DNA of 42,349 nt from Caulobacter sp. 17J65-9 (lineage in GTDB: Bacteria > Pseudomonadota > Alphaproteobacteria > Caulobacterales > Caulobacteraceae). The translations under genes were made by a program, and so were the position numbers. Where the stretch lies: contig NZ_JAAIVC010000017.1 in assembly GCF_010975005.1 (NCBI RefSeq), forward strand, positions 1 through 42,349, written 5' to 3'. The notes under the pieces are model-generated. The model had not been told where the DNA came from and searched no databases. It saw only the letters and a list, made by a program, of their open reading frames with translations. Below, one piece after another: positions 22,903-31,005 of the stretch. Positions within the stretch are counted from its first letter, which is position 1; each line of letters begins with the position of its first letter.

Positions 22903-23577
22903 TCAGCTCGCTTTGCACTTGCGCGGCGTCTCGGCCGCCTTCTCCGCCGCGGCCCAGGCCTGGCGGAACAGGGCGTCGCGCGCCGCGTGGTCGGAGAAGT
23001 CAAAGCTCCCGGCCCCCAGGCGCCGGCCGTCGGAAATATCCGCCCCGACCGTAACGCCGACGGCGGCGTCCAGCAGTGCGAGCAGGTCGGGATGAACGGG
23101 CTCTTGCGGCTGGGTGGACGACAGCTTCGCCAGGCCGACCGCCAGGTTGCGGTCCCGCATGTTGAAGACCTCCGAGCCGCGAACGAACATGTCGGACGAC
23201 CAGGTCTGCTCCCCGAGCGTCAAGACCACCTTTCCGCCCTTCAGCATCTCAGGCGGGGTGCCGATGCTCAGCAACGTGGCCATCAAGCCGTAGGGCGCGC
23301 CCAGTCCCTCGGCCGTCGGCGCGGAATAGCGGACGGACAGCTCCGGCGAACCGCCGATCAGAGTGGTGGGCGTCGCGCCGTCGATCGCCTTGAAGGGCGG
23401 GCTCCAGCTGGCCTCGCGGGACACCACCGTCCCCGCCTTGTCGACGGTGAAGGTGACCAACAGGTCGGACCCGTCGGCCGCCTCGGCGAAACCATCGCAG
23501 TCGCGGTTCTTGGCCTGGACGCCGCCGGCCGAGGCCAGCACCAACGCCGCGAGCGCGGCGGACACGAACGCTTTCAT
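22903..23577 (-). CDS. Secreted protein of unknown function
   Basis: A 224-residue product with a clear signal peptide (MKAFVSAALAALVLASAGGVQA) and a GGGGAG ribosome site before the ATG at 23577. The mature protein starts with NRDCDGF and ends with ETPRKCKAS, so a Cys pair could bridge the ends. The segment GSFDFSDHAARDALFRQAW aligns with FELPDPVSRAAILSETRAK in the following gene. No catalytic motif or family recognised; the protein should be periplasmic. Confidence 0.77.
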   Translation of the reverse strand: MKAFVSAALAALVLASAGGVQAKNRDCDGFAEAADGSDLLVTFTVDKAGTVVSREASWSPPFKAIDGATPTTLIGGSPELSVRYSAPTAEGLGAPYGLMATLLSIGTPPEMLKGGKVVLTLGEQTWSSDMFVRGSEVFNMRDRNLAVGLAKLSSTQPQEPVHPDLLALLDAAVGVTVGADISDGRRLGAGSFDFSDHAARDALFRQAWAAAEKAAETPRKCKAS

Positions 23578-23678
23578 GCAGAGACTCCCCCTCGCCCTCA
23601 GACTGCGGAAGGGAGGCTCTGCACGCAACGGTGTCGCGTATCGGCGGTCGCGCCCCCTCCGCCGGGGAGCGCTCGGGC

Positions 23679-25478
23679 TTACATCCGCTCGGGCGTCTCA
23701 ATGCCCAGCAGCGACATCGCCACTTCCAGCTGCTGCAGCGTCGCCTCGACCAGCCGCAGGCGCGAGCCGCGGGTGGCGACGTCGGGCGCGGCCAGCACCG
23801 GGCAGGCGGCGTAGAACTTCGAGAAGCTCTGGGCCAGCCGGTAGGCGTGCTCGGCGATGTAGTTCGGCGCGCGCTTGTCGTAGGCGTCGACCAGGGCCTG
23901 TTCGAAGGCGTCGAGCGTCAGGGCCAGGTCGCGCTCGGCCGGCTCGACGACGGCGATCGGCCCGGCCGCGGCGCCTTCGGCCGCCGCCTTGCGCAGCAGC
24001 GATTTGATGCGGACGGCCTGGTACAGCAGGTACGGCCCGGTCTTGCCCTCGAAGCTGGTGAAGCGGTCGAGGTCGAAGACGTAGGAGGTGCCGCGGAAGT
24101 TCGACAGGTCGGAGAACTTCAGGGCCGAGACGGCCACCTTGTGGGCGGTGTCCTCGAACTCGGCCTCGTCCAGCGCTTCGCCCAGGCCCGCCTCGTGCAG
24201 GCGAGCGCGCGCCTTGTCGCGGGTCATCTCGATCAGGTCGTTCAGCTTCAGCACGCCGCCGGCGCGGGTCTTGAACGGCGTGCCGTCGGGCCCGTTCATG
24301 GTGCCGAAGCCGAGGTGCTCCAGCGAACCCTCGGCGGCGTAGCCGGCCAGGTAGGCGGCGCGGAACACCTGTTCGAAGTGGTCGGCCTGACGCTGGTCCA
24401 CCACGTAGAGGATCAGCTCCGCCTCTTCGGACCGACGACGGTCCAGAATGGTGGCCAGGTCGGTGGTGCCGTACATGGCCGAGCCTTCCGACGAGACCAC
24501 CAGCAGCGGATCCGGGCTGGGGACCACGACGACCGTGCCGTCCGCCAGCTTCTTCTTTTTGGTCTCGCCCGGGCGGGCGACGTGCACCACCTGGGCGCCC
24601 TGGTCCTCGACCAGCAGGCCCTTGGCCTTCAGGTCCTCGACCATTTCCGGGATCAGCGGATCGGCGTCGCTCTCGCCCTTCCAGAGGTCGAACCAGACGT
24701 CGAGCGCGCCGAAGTCGCGCTTCAGCGCGGCCATGGACACGTCGTGGAAGTGCTTCCACAGGGCGCGGTAACCGGCGCGGCCGCCCTGCAGCTCGGCGGT
24801 GGCCTTGCGCGCGCGATCGCGGAAGGCGACGTCTTCCTTGGCCTTGGCGGCGGCGGACGGATAGAGCCGCTCGAGGTCCTCGAGGGTGACCGGGCTCTCG
24901 GCCGGGAACGGGCCCGGGCCTTCGGCCATGAACTCGACCGCGCGGCCCTCGTCGCCCAGGGCGACGATCAAGAGGCCCATCTGGAAGCCCCAGTCGCCGA
25001 AGTGGGCGTCGCCCCAGACCTGGTCGCCGCGGAAGCGGTACAGGCGCTTCAGCGACTCGCCGATGATCGACGAGCGCAGGTGGCCGACGTGCATCGGCTT
25101 GGCAACGTTCGGACCGCCGTAGTCGACGACCACGCGGCGCGGCTGAGCGACCTTGCCAGCCCCGGCGCGCACGTCGCCGGCGATCTCGGCGGCGCGCTCG
25201 GTCAGAGCGGCGTCGGTGACGCGGAAGTTGATGAAGCCGGGACCTGCGATCTCGATCGACTGCAGGCGCGCGTCGTCCTTCAGCCGCTCGACGATGCGGC
25301 CGGCGACGTCGCGCGGGTTGGCCTTGGCTGCCTTGGCGGCGGCCAGGGCGCCGTTGCACTGGAAGTCGGCGAGGTCCGGGCGGTCGGACACGGTCACCCG
25401 GCCGAATTCACCGGCCAAACCTTCGGCGGCGAAGGCGGCGGCCGCCGCTTCGCTGAGGACGGACTTGAGGTCGGACAT
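23679..25478 (-). CDS. argS: Arginyl-tRNA synthetase
   Basis: A class I aminoacyl-tRNA synthetase of 599 residues. It has the N-terminal additional domain (Add-1), the HIGH-type motif in [24 protein letters not shown], the catalytic core with [17 protein letters not shown], and the C-terminal DALR anticodon-binding domain ([32 protein letters not shown] ... LGIETPERM). As usual for ArgRS, a canonical KMSKS is absent, replaced by the [15 protein letters not shown] region. Its ATG directly follows the TAA of the upstream secreted-protein gene (TAAATG), so translation should be coupled to that gene. Confidence 0.96.
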   Translation of the reverse strand: MSDLKSVLSEAAAAAFAAEGLAGEFGRVTVSDRPDLADFQCNGALAAAKAAKANPRDVAGRIVERLKDDARLQSIEIAGPGFINFRVTDAALTERAAEIAGDVRAGAGKVAQPRRVVVDYGGPNVAKPMHVGHLRSSIIGESLKRLYRFRGDQVWGDAHFGDWGFQMGLLIVALGDEGRAVEFMAEGPGPFPAESPVTLEDLERLYPSAAAKAKEDVAFRDRARKATAELQGGRAGYRALWKHFHDVSMAALKRDFGALDVWFDLWKGESDADPLIPEMVEDLKAKGLLVEDQGAQVVHVARPGETKKKKLADGTVVVVPSPDPLLVVSSEGSAMYGTTDLATILDRRRSEEAELILYVVDQRQADHFEQVFRAAYLAGYAAEGSLEHLGFGTMNGPDGTPFKTRAGGVLKLNDLIEMTRDKARARLHEAGLGEALDEAEFEDTAHKVAVSALKFSDLSNFRGTSYVFDLDRFTSFEGKTGPYLLYQAVRIKSLLRKAAAEGAAAGPIAVVEPAERDLALTLDAFEQALVDAYDKRAPNYIAEHAYRLAQSFSKFYAACPVLAAPDVATRGSRLRLVEATLQQLEVAMSLLGIETPERM

Positions 25479-26159
25479 TTACTGCTGCGTCTGGCCCTGC
25501 GCTTGAGCGCTCTGGGTCTGGCCCGCGTTGATGCGGAAGCGTTTGCCGGCGCGGTTGAACGCGGCCATTTCCGGCGTCACGTCCAGACCCACCAGGATCT
25601 CGAAATTGGCGCCGCTGGTGGCCTGGTCGAGGCGCGGAATGACGATGCCGGAGACGTCTTCGTTCACGTACATGCGGTCCGTGCCCGGCTGGAAGTTGAC
25701 CGGCAGGTCGAAGTACTGCTTGGCCAGCACCGAGCGGTTACGGTCGGTGACCGCCACCCAGTAGCGATAGGTCTTCTGCTGGCCGTCGGCCTTGGGCCCG
25801 CGGCCGAGCGCGAACAGCAGGTTCATCTGGACCTTGATCGGGTCGCTCTCGCGGTACTCGCACTTGGCCTTCACGCCCTCGACCTCGCCCGAGAAGCCGA
25901 CCGCCGAGGAGGCTTCCTTGCCGTCGAACTCGATGTAGCGCGCCGCGTCGTACAGCACCTTCACATAGGGGCAGGGACCCGCGTTCGGCCGGTCTTTCAG
26001 CGGCCGCTGGGTGATCTCCCACTCCTTCTTCTTCTTTTCCTTCTCGGACGGCTTCTCGTCGCCGGCCGGCTTCTTGCGCTGCTGCGCCAGCACGTCGGTC
26101 GGGACCGCTACGGACGAGGCGATAGCCAAGGCGCTGAGCGCGAGCAGGAAGCGACGCAT
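25479..26159 (-). CDS. Secreted protein of unknown function coupled to argS
   Basis: A 226-residue product with a signal peptide (MRRFLLALSALAIASSVAVPTDVLAQ) and then a strongly basic, Lys/Glu-rich linker (about residues 26-47). The folded part contains GPCPYVKVLYDAARYIEF, KAKCEYRESDPIKVQMNLLFALGRGP, a RYWVAVTDRNRSVLAKQYFDL strand pair and FEILVGLDVTPEMAAFN. Two Cys residues could bond. A Gln-rich tail ends the protein. No named family recognised; a periplasmic, beta-rich protein is likely. Its stop abuts the argS start, and the gene is divergent from ispH. Confidence 0.8.
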   Translation of the reverse strand: MRRFLLALSALAIASSVAVPTDVLAQQRKKPAGDEKPSEKEKKKKEWEITQRPLKDRPNAGPCPYVKVLYDAARYIEFDGKEASSAVGFSGEVEGVKAKCEYRESDPIKVQMNLLFALGRGPKADGQQKTYRYWVAVTDRNRSVLAKQYFDLPVNFQPGTDRMYVNEDVSGIVIPRLDQATSGANFEILVGLDVTPEMAAFNRAGKRFRINAGQTQSAQAQGQTQQ

Positions 26160-26279
26160 GTGGGAGTTCCGCCGAAGAAGGTGCGACTTGTGCAGGATTG
26201 ATAGAGGTTAAACGACGGGGCCGCAATGAACCGAACGGTCGCTGGCGCCGGAGCGCCGCGCGCCTTAAGTTCGCGCCCG

Positions 26280-27239
26280 ATGAACGCGCCCTTCCCTTCC
26301 CGCCGCCCGATCCAGGTCCTGCTCGCCACTCCGCGCGGCTTCTGCGCCGGCGTCGACCGCGCCATCCAGATCGTCGAGCGGGCGCTGGAGAAGTACGGGC
26401 CGCCGGTCTACGTGCGCCACGAGATCGTGCACAACCGCCATGTGGTGGAACGGCTGAAGGCCATGGGCGCGGTGTTCGTCACCGACCTCGACCAGTGCCC
26501 CGACGACCGCCCCGTGGTGTTCTCCGCCCACGGCGTGCCGAAGGCCGTGCCGGCCGAGGCGAAACGTCGCGAACTGTTCTTCCTGGACGCGACCTGCCCG
26601 CTCGTTTCGAAGGTCCACGTCGAGGCCGAGCGGCACTACGCCGCGGGCCGCGAGATCGTGCTGATCGGCCACGCCGGCCACCCGGAGGTGATCGGCACCA
26701 TGGGCCAGCTGCCCGACGCGGCCATCACCCTGATCGAGACGGTCGAGGACGCCGAAACCTTCCAGCCCCGCGATCCGGAGAAGCTGGCCTACGTCACCCA
26801 GACCACCCTGTCGGTCGACGACACCGCCGGCATCGTCACGGCCCTGAAGGCCCGCTTCCCGGGCCTGCCCGACCCGCACAAGGAAGACATCTGCTACGCC
26901 ACCACCAACCGCCAGGAGGCGGTGAAGCGGGTGGCGCCCAGCTGCGACCTGGTGCTGGTGGTCGGTTCGCAGAACTCCTCGAACTCCCAGCGCCTGGTCG
27001 AGGTCGCGCTGCGCGCCGGCGCGCGCGACGCCCGCCTGGTCGACGACGCGGGCGCCGTGGACTGGAGCTGGTTCGAGAACGTCTCCACCGTCGGCGTCAC
27101 CGCCGGCGCTTCGGCCCCCGAGCCGCTGATCGAGGCCCTGGTCGCCTCCATCGCCGCCCGCTTCGACGCGGAAGTGTCGGAAGACTCCGGCGCGCGCGAG
27201 ACGGTGTCGTTCAAACTGCCGCGGGTGCTGGCGGACTGA
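26280..27239 (+). CDS. ispH: 4-hydroxy-3-methylbut-2-enyl diphosphate reductase
   Basis: The last enzyme of the non-mevalonate isoprenoid pathway, making IPP and DMAPP; it carries an oxygen-sensitive Fe-S cluster. The three cluster cysteines are in [23 protein letters not shown] and [13 protein letters not shown]. The catalytic residues include the Glu of the [10 protein letters not shown] region and the conserved His in [13 protein letters not shown] and [16 protein letters not shown]. With the ATG at 26280 the protein has 319 residues, the family size; an in-frame ATG at 26226 would add 18 residues without family support. Together with ubiA it points to prenyl-dependent quinone synthesis, although the two are not linked. 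Confidence 0.96.
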   Translation: MNAPFPSRRPIQVLLATPRGFCAGVDRAIQIVERALEKYGPPVYVRHEIVHNRHVVERLKAMGAVFVTDLDQCPDDRPVVFSAHGVPKAVPAEAKRRELFFLDATCPLVSKVHVEAERHYAAGREIVLIGHAGHPEVIGTMGQLPDAAITLIETVEDAETFQPRDPEKLAYVTQTTLSVDDTAGIVTALKARFPGLPDPHKEDICYATTNRQEAVKRVAPSCDLVLVVGSQNSSNSQRLVEVALRAGARDARLVDDAGAVDWSWFENVSTVGVTAGASAPEPLIEALVASIAARFDAEVSEDSGARETVSFKLPRVLAD

Positions 27240-27266
27240 TTTGGTCGCGCGGCCCGCGCGACTCCG

Positions 27267-27273
27267 GCTAGAC
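27267..27273 (+). promoter_or_regulatory. Candidate -10 box of rnhA (leaderless-type)
   Basis: GCTAGAC ends 7 bases before the rnhA ATG at 27281 and lies in the 41-base gap after ispH. No Shine-Dalgarno sequence is present. A -35 element at the consensus distance is not clear. Confidence 0.4.
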
Positions 27274-27280
27274 GGCCGCG

Positions 27281-27727
27281 ATGGACACCAAGGTCATCAT
27301 CTACACGGACGGCGCCTGCAAGGGTAACCCCGGCCCCGGCGGCTGGGGCGCGGTGCTGCGCGCGGGCGCGCACGAGAAGGAGTTGTGGGGCGGCGAGCCG
27401 CTGACCACCAACAACCGCATGGAGATGATGGCGGCGATCATGGCGCTCGAGGCGCTGAAGAAGCCGTGCAAGGTCGAGCTCAACACCGACAGCAAGTACG
27501 TGATGCAGGGCATCACCGAGTGGCTGCGCGGCTGGAAGGCCCGCGGCTGGCTGACCGCCGACAAGAAGCCGGTGAAGAACGACGACCTTTGGAAGCGGCT
27601 CGACGCCGCCCGCTCGCGCCACGACGTCAGCTGGAAATGGGTGAAGGGCCACGCCGGCGTGCCCGGCAACGAACGCGCCGACCAGTTGGCCAACTTCGGC
27701 ATTGAGCAGCTGAAGGCGAAGGTCTGA
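27281..27727 (+). CDS. rnhA: Ribonuclease HI
   Basis: Cytoplasmic endonuclease that cuts the RNA strand of RNA-DNA hybrids (Okazaki primers, R-loops). The 148-residue protein preserves the catalytic set at the same positions as the E. coli enzyme: D10 in [17 protein letters not shown]48 in NNRMEMMA, D70 in NTDSKYV, H124 in VKGHAG and D134 in NERADQLA. The basic protrusion [20 protein letters not shown] is also present. It follows ispH by 41 bases but seems to have its own -10 box. The stop lies 3 bases from that of the convergent lipoprotein gene. Confidence 0.96.
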   Translation: MDTKVIIYTDGACKGNPGPGGWGAVLRAGAHEKELWGGEPLTTNNRMEMMAAIMALEALKKPCKVELNTDSKYVMQGITEWLRGWKARGWLTADKKPVKNDDLWKRLDAARSRHDVSWKWVKGHAGVPGNERADQLANFGIEQLKAKV

Positions 27728-27730
27728 AGG

Positions 27731-28252
27731 CTACAGCGCCATGATCGCGGCGCGCACGGGACCGGTCTTGTCGAACTCGACGCCCAGCCGCACCCGGCCG
27801 CATCCGGCGAGGTACGCGCTGATCGCCGTCCGCCCGTTCGAGGTGCGGCTGCGCTGTACGAGACTCAGCCCGGCCTCTTTCAGTCTGGCTTCCGCACGCG
27901 CGGGGCTGTCGTCGCGCCGAAGCCCCCAGGGCAGGGCCGCCCCCTCTTCGACGTCGGCCGTTTTCAGGTCGAGCTGGGCGATGCCCCCCTTATCGGTCGC
28001 CCAATAGGTGGCGTCGTAGGTGACGCCGCGCTCATCGCGATAGCGGCAGCTGCTGCCATCCTCGTTGGGGATGCATCGCACGACCGTAAACCCCGGCCCA
28101 AGGTCGCCCGCCCCCTTCGGCAGGGGCGTGCTCATGCGGCGGACGCCGAAGTCGTCGAACCGAACCATCTGCTGACGGCAGGCCGTCGTCTCCGCGTCAT
28201 CCGCGCAAGCCGAAGCGAATAAAGCCAAGGCGAGCGCGGCGAACGCCCTCAC
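27731..28252 (-). CDS. Lipoprotein of unknown function in the stomatin-NfeD operon
   Basis: The GTG start at 28252 overlaps the NfeD stop as GTGA, so it is the third gene of the operon. The 173-residue product has a lipoprotein signal (MRAFAALALALFASAC, lipobox A-S-A-C). Mature Cys residues (TACRQQM, VVRCIPN, SSCRYRDE, LAGCGRVR) could make disulfides. The domain with CRYRDERGVTYDATYWATDKGG and ALPWGLRRDDSPARAEARLKEAG may be two repeats of a small beta fold. No family recognised. The overlap suggests functional linkage to NfeD, but a chance position at the operon's end is possible. Confidence 0.77.
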   Translation of the reverse strand: MRAFAALALALFASACADDAETTACRQQMVRFDDFGVRRMSTPLPKGAGDLGPGFTVVRCIPNEDGSSCRYRDERGVTYDATYWATDKGGIAQLDLKTADVEEGAALPWGLRRDDSPARAEARLKEAGLSLVQRSRTSNGRTAISAYLAGCGRVRLGVEFDKTGPVRAAIMAL

Positions 28253-28710
28253 CCCACCGCCCGCACCGTCAGGCGCGCGCCGCTGACCTCGACGACGGTC
28301 ACCCGCGCGCCGGCCGGCAGGTCGCCGCCGCCTTCCAGGTCGGCCGGCCATTCGGCGCCGTCGACGAAGACGCGGCCGTGGCCGGCGGCGATCGGGCCGG
28401 CGGCCTGGCCGGCCAGACCGACCAGGCGCAGGCGCTGGTCGTTGATGTCGTGGCCGACGCCCTGGACCCGGCTGACCAGCTTGCGGCCGCCCAGCGTGGT
28501 CAGCAGGGTCAAGGCGGCGAAGATCGCCACCTCGGCCGGCGCGCCCAGCCGCAGCCCCAACAGGGTGAACAGCGCGGTGAGTCCGGCCGCGGCGGCCGGC
28601 CACAGCAGCCATTCGGTGTTGGCCGCCGCCTCGATCGCCAAGAGGGCGGCCCCGAACGACAGCCACACCCAGAACGGGTGGGCGACATAGAGCGAGGTCA
28701 CGAGCTCCAT
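28249..28710 (-). CDS. NfeD-family membrane protein
   Basis: A 153-residue protein of the short NfeD (YbbK-like) class: four or so hydrophobic helices in the first 75 residues, then a soluble OB-fold domain containing LVGLAGQAAGPIAAGHGRVFVDGAEWPA and ending in GARVTVVEVSGARLTVRAV. Such proteins pair with stomatin/SPFH proteins to form membrane microdomain complexes. The ATG has an excellent AAGGAGAG site that overlaps the stop of the upstream stomatin gene, and the stop overlaps the downstream lipoprotein start. Confidence 0.92.
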   Translation of the reverse strand: MELVTSLYVAHPFWVWLSFGAALLAIEAAANTEWLLWPAAAAGLTALFTLLGLRLGAPAEVAIFAALTLLTTLGGRKLVSRVQGVGHDINDQRLRLVGLAGQAAGPIAAGHGRVFVDGAEWPADLEGGGDLPAGARVTVVEVSGARLTVRAVG

Positions 28711-28722
28711 GGTTCGCTCTCC

Positions 28723-29664
28723 TTAGCTCCGCGGGACCGAGCCGCGCGGCGCGGCGTGCTGCTGCTCGCGCGCGGTCGACACCAGTTCGGCCACCCCGGC
28801 CAGGGCGCCGGTCAGGGCGCTCATCTCGGCCGGCACGATCACCGTCTTCTGCTGCGGCGAGGACGCCAGCTTGGCGAAGGCGTCCACGTATTTAGTGGCC
28901 ACGAAGTAGTTGATGGCGTTGACGTCGCCCTTGGCGATCGCTTCCGACACCATGGCCGTCGCCTTAGCCTCGGCCTCGGCCTGGCGTTCGCGCGCCTCGG
29001 CGTCGCGGAAGGCGGCTTCCTTGCGGCCCTCGGCCTCCAGGATGGCCGACTGCTTGGCGCCTTCGGCCCGGGCGATGGCGGCGGACTTCTCGCCGTCCGC
29101 CTCGGTGATCACCGCGCGGCGTTCGCGCTCGGCCTTCATCTGGCGGGCCATGGCGTTGGTGATGTCGGCCGGCGGCTGCAGGTCCTTGATCTCGATGCGG
29201 TTGACCTTCACGCCCCACGGGCTGGTCGCCGCGTCCACCGCGCTCAGCAGGCGGGTGTTGATCGCCTCGCGCTCGGACAGCACCTCGTCCAGCTCCATGG
29301 AGCCGACCACCGTACGCAGGTTGGTCATAGACAGTTGGCTGATGGCGTAGAGCAGGTTGTCCACGCGGTAGGCCGCGGCGGCGGCGTCGATCACCTGGAT
29401 GAAGACGATGGCGTCGACCTTCACCATGGCGTTGTCCTTGGTGATGACCTCCTGCTGGGGCACGTCGAGGACCTGCTCCATCATGTTCATGCGCCGGCGG
29501 ATGTTCTCCACGAACGGGGTCAGGAAGGAGATGCCGGGCTTGAGCGTGCGGGTGTAGCGGCCGAAGCGCTCGACCGTGTACTCGCGCCCCTGCGGGACGA
29601 TCTTCACCACGCTGAACAGAATGGTCAGAGCCAGCGCCAACAGCGCCAAGGCGAACCAGGACAT
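28723..29664 (-). CDS. SPFH/stomatin-family protein (QmcA-like)
   Basis: A 313-residue membrane-anchored scaffold protein. One N-terminal helix (about 3-22) is followed by the SPFH domain: VPQGREYTVERFGRYTRTLKPGISFLTPFVE, then VPQQEVITKDNAMVKVDAIVFIQV and ELDEVLSEREAIN. A long coiled-coil segment rich in Ala/Glu/Arg (about 170-240) mediates oligomerisation. A C-terminal region with VIVPAEMSALTGALAG ends the protein. Members assemble large rings on the membrane and protect or control proteases. It leads the stomatin-NfeD-lipoprotein operon. Confidence 0.93.
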   Translation of the reverse strand: MSWFALALLALALTILFSVVKIVPQGREYTVERFGRYTRTLKPGISFLTPFVENIRRRMNMMEQVLDVPQQEVITKDNAMVKVDAIVFIQVIDAAAAAYRVDNLLYAISQLSMTNLRTVVGSMELDEVLSEREAINTRLLSAVDAATSPWGVKVNRIEIKDLQPPADITNAMARQMKAERERRAVITEADGEKSAAIARAEGAKQSAILEAEGRKEAAFRDAEARERQAEAEAKATAMVSEAIAKGDVNAINYFVATKYVDAFAKLASSPQQKTVIVPAEMSALTGALAGVAELVSTAREQQHAAPRGSVPRS

Positions 29665-29721
29665 AGTACTAAACCCCCGAGTCGTTTTCGGACCAAGGGT
29701 ATCGGACCGGGCGCGCGACCG

Positions 29722-30114
29722 CTACGGCGTGCGGGACAAGGCGGCCGAGAGCTCCTGGCCGCGCTTGGCGACCTTCGCCGCCTCGGCCTTCGAGGCCGGC
29801 TGGCAGGTCGGGAAGCTCTGGCGGGCGGCGGCGAAGCCGGCGTTGAACTGCTCCGCCAGGCGCGCCTCGAAGGCCTGGTCGGGCGTCTCCACCGCGATCA
29901 GCCGGGTCATGCGCGCGCGCCAGGTCTGGTCTTCCGGCGTGCAGGCCTGGGTCAGGGCGTGCGACTGGCCCAGCACCCAGGCGAGTTCCAGCAGGGACTG
30001 GCGGGCGGCCGGCGGCCGGTCCTGGGCCAAAGCCAGGGTCGGACCGGCGAGAAGCACGCAGATGGCGGCTGCGGTCAGCCGCCGACGGTGAGCGGAGCGC
30101 CCTTGAGCTTGCAC
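29722..30114 (-). CDS. TIGR02301-family periplasmic protein
   Basis: A protein of up to 130 residues with an N-terminal signal (hydrophobic core AAAICVLLAGPTLALAQ). The mature part fits the alphaproteobacterial TIGR02301 pattern: LLELAWVLGQSHALTQAC, TWRARMTRLIAVE, FEARLAEQFNAGFAAARQSFPTC. A Cys pair (QACTPED and FPTCQPA) is likely to form a disulfide. The only conventional start is GTG 30114, which overlaps the upstream gene by 40 bases. A CTG at 30078, overlapping the upstream stop, is the alternative. The family's function is unknown. The last residues end in SAALSRTP. Confidence 0.77.
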   Translation of the reverse strand: MQAQGRSAHRRRLTAAAICVLLAGPTLALAQDRPPAARQSLLELAWVLGQSHALTQACTPEDQTWRARMTRLIAVETPDQAFEARLAEQFNAGFAAARQSFPTCQPASKAEAAKVAKRGQELSAALSRTP

Positions 30115-30416
30115 AGGTCGACCTCGCGCATATCGGCCGTCTCCCCGTCGGAGAACTCGGCCCGAAGGTCGCGGTCGCAGACGCTGCTGTCGACCGAAAT
30201 CGACGCGATCTCGCCCGAACGCACCACCTTGCGGCCCAGCACGTCGGCGTCGAAGTCCAGGGCCGACGGCGTGGAGACGTAGAGCGCCGTCAGGGTCGCG
30301 CCCGACGCGTTCTCGACCTGGAAGGTCATGGGTTCGTCGGTCTTGGCGCTGACGCCGATCGCGAACGAGGTCAGGCAGGCTGCGGCGGCGCTTATTGCGA
30401 CGGCTCTTTTTATCAT
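30075..30416 (-). CDS. Small secreted protein of unknown function
   Basis: A 113-residue product with a signal peptide (MIKRAVAISAAAACLTSFAIGVSA). The mature domain reads FQVENASGATLTALYVSTPSALDFDADVLGRKVVRSGEIASISV and ends with VCDRDLRAEFSDGETADMREVDLCKL. It resembles a widespread small periplasmic family with the order 'N-x-T/S ... YVS ... D-LG ... L-SG ... C-x-D-L-A-FxDG ... DLC', whose role is not known. Two Cys residues likely bridge. It is the first gene of an overlapping pair with the TIGR02301 gene. Confidence 0.77.
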   Translation of the reverse strand: MIKRAVAISAAAACLTSFAIGVSAKTDEPMTFQVENASGATLTALYVSTPSALDFDADVLGRKVVRSGEIASISVDSSVCDRDLRAEFSDGETADMREVDLCKLKGAPLTVGG

Positions 30417-30470
30417 TGGAAGCGTACTCCCCCCGAATGTGGGGACCCTAACGAGGGGATTTCCCGGCGT

Positions 30471-30914
30471 CTACGGAGCATCCGCCAGACGCGAAACCGC
30501 CAGTCTCACAATCCGGCGAGTCTCCTCCCAGGCGACCAGTTCGTCGAGCATGTTCAATGGCTTGAAGGCCGCGTCCGCGGCGTCGTCGCCCGCCCGCGGC
30601 TCGCCCGAAATCCAGCGCGCGACGTAATCGATCAGCACGTAGTGGCGGCCTCCGTCGCCCGGGAAAATCCCGTCGACCACGTCGAGCAGACCGGTGAGTT
30701 CGGCCTCGACCCCGGTCTCCTCCATCAGCTCGCGCAGCGCCGCGTCGGCCGCCCGCTCGCCCCACTCGATGCGCCCGCCCGGCAGGCTCCACTCGCCCAC
30801 CCGCGGCGGCGTTCCGCGGCGGATGAGCAGCACCTCGTCGCCGCGCAGGCAGACCACGCCCACCGCCGCGACCGGCCGGGCCACGCCCGCCTCGCCCGTC
30901 GTCTGCTCCGCCAT
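30471..30914 (-). CDS. Nudix hydrolase
   Basis: A 147-residue enzyme with a complete Nudix box, GGRIEWGERAADAALRELMEETGVEAEL (GX5EX7REUXEEXGU), preceded by VGVVCLRGDEVLLIRRGTPPRVGEWSLP. It would cleave a nucleoside diphosphate linked to another moiety, with Mg or Mn; the substrate is not predictable. The HYVLIDYVARWISGEP strand is similar to ADP-ribose or nucleotide-sugar pyrophosphatase-like members. The start at 30914 has a GGGAGGGGG site; the longer frame upstream is antisense to the dehydrogenase gene. Confidence 0.9.
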   Translation of the reverse strand: MAEQTTGEAGVARPVAAVGVVCLRGDEVLLIRRGTPPRVGEWSLPGGRIEWGERAADAALRELMEETGVEAELTGLLDVVDGIFPGDGGRHYVLIDYVARWISGEPRAGDDAADAAFKPLNMLDELVAWEETRRIVRLAVSRLADAP

Positions 30915-31005
30915 CGCCCCCTCCCCGCTCGCCCCTCGCTGATAGCAAATCCCGTCCGGCGAACACCGCCCTTTCATGGGCGCGCGCGGCCGATATGCTG
31001 GCCCC

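Noticed and set aside
23631-26201. A very long plus-strand open frame (856 codons) across argS and its neighbour
   Set aside because: It is antisense to argS, is rich in Gly/Ala/Arg/His without any domain, and arises from GC-rich codon bias. argS on the other strand has every expected motif.
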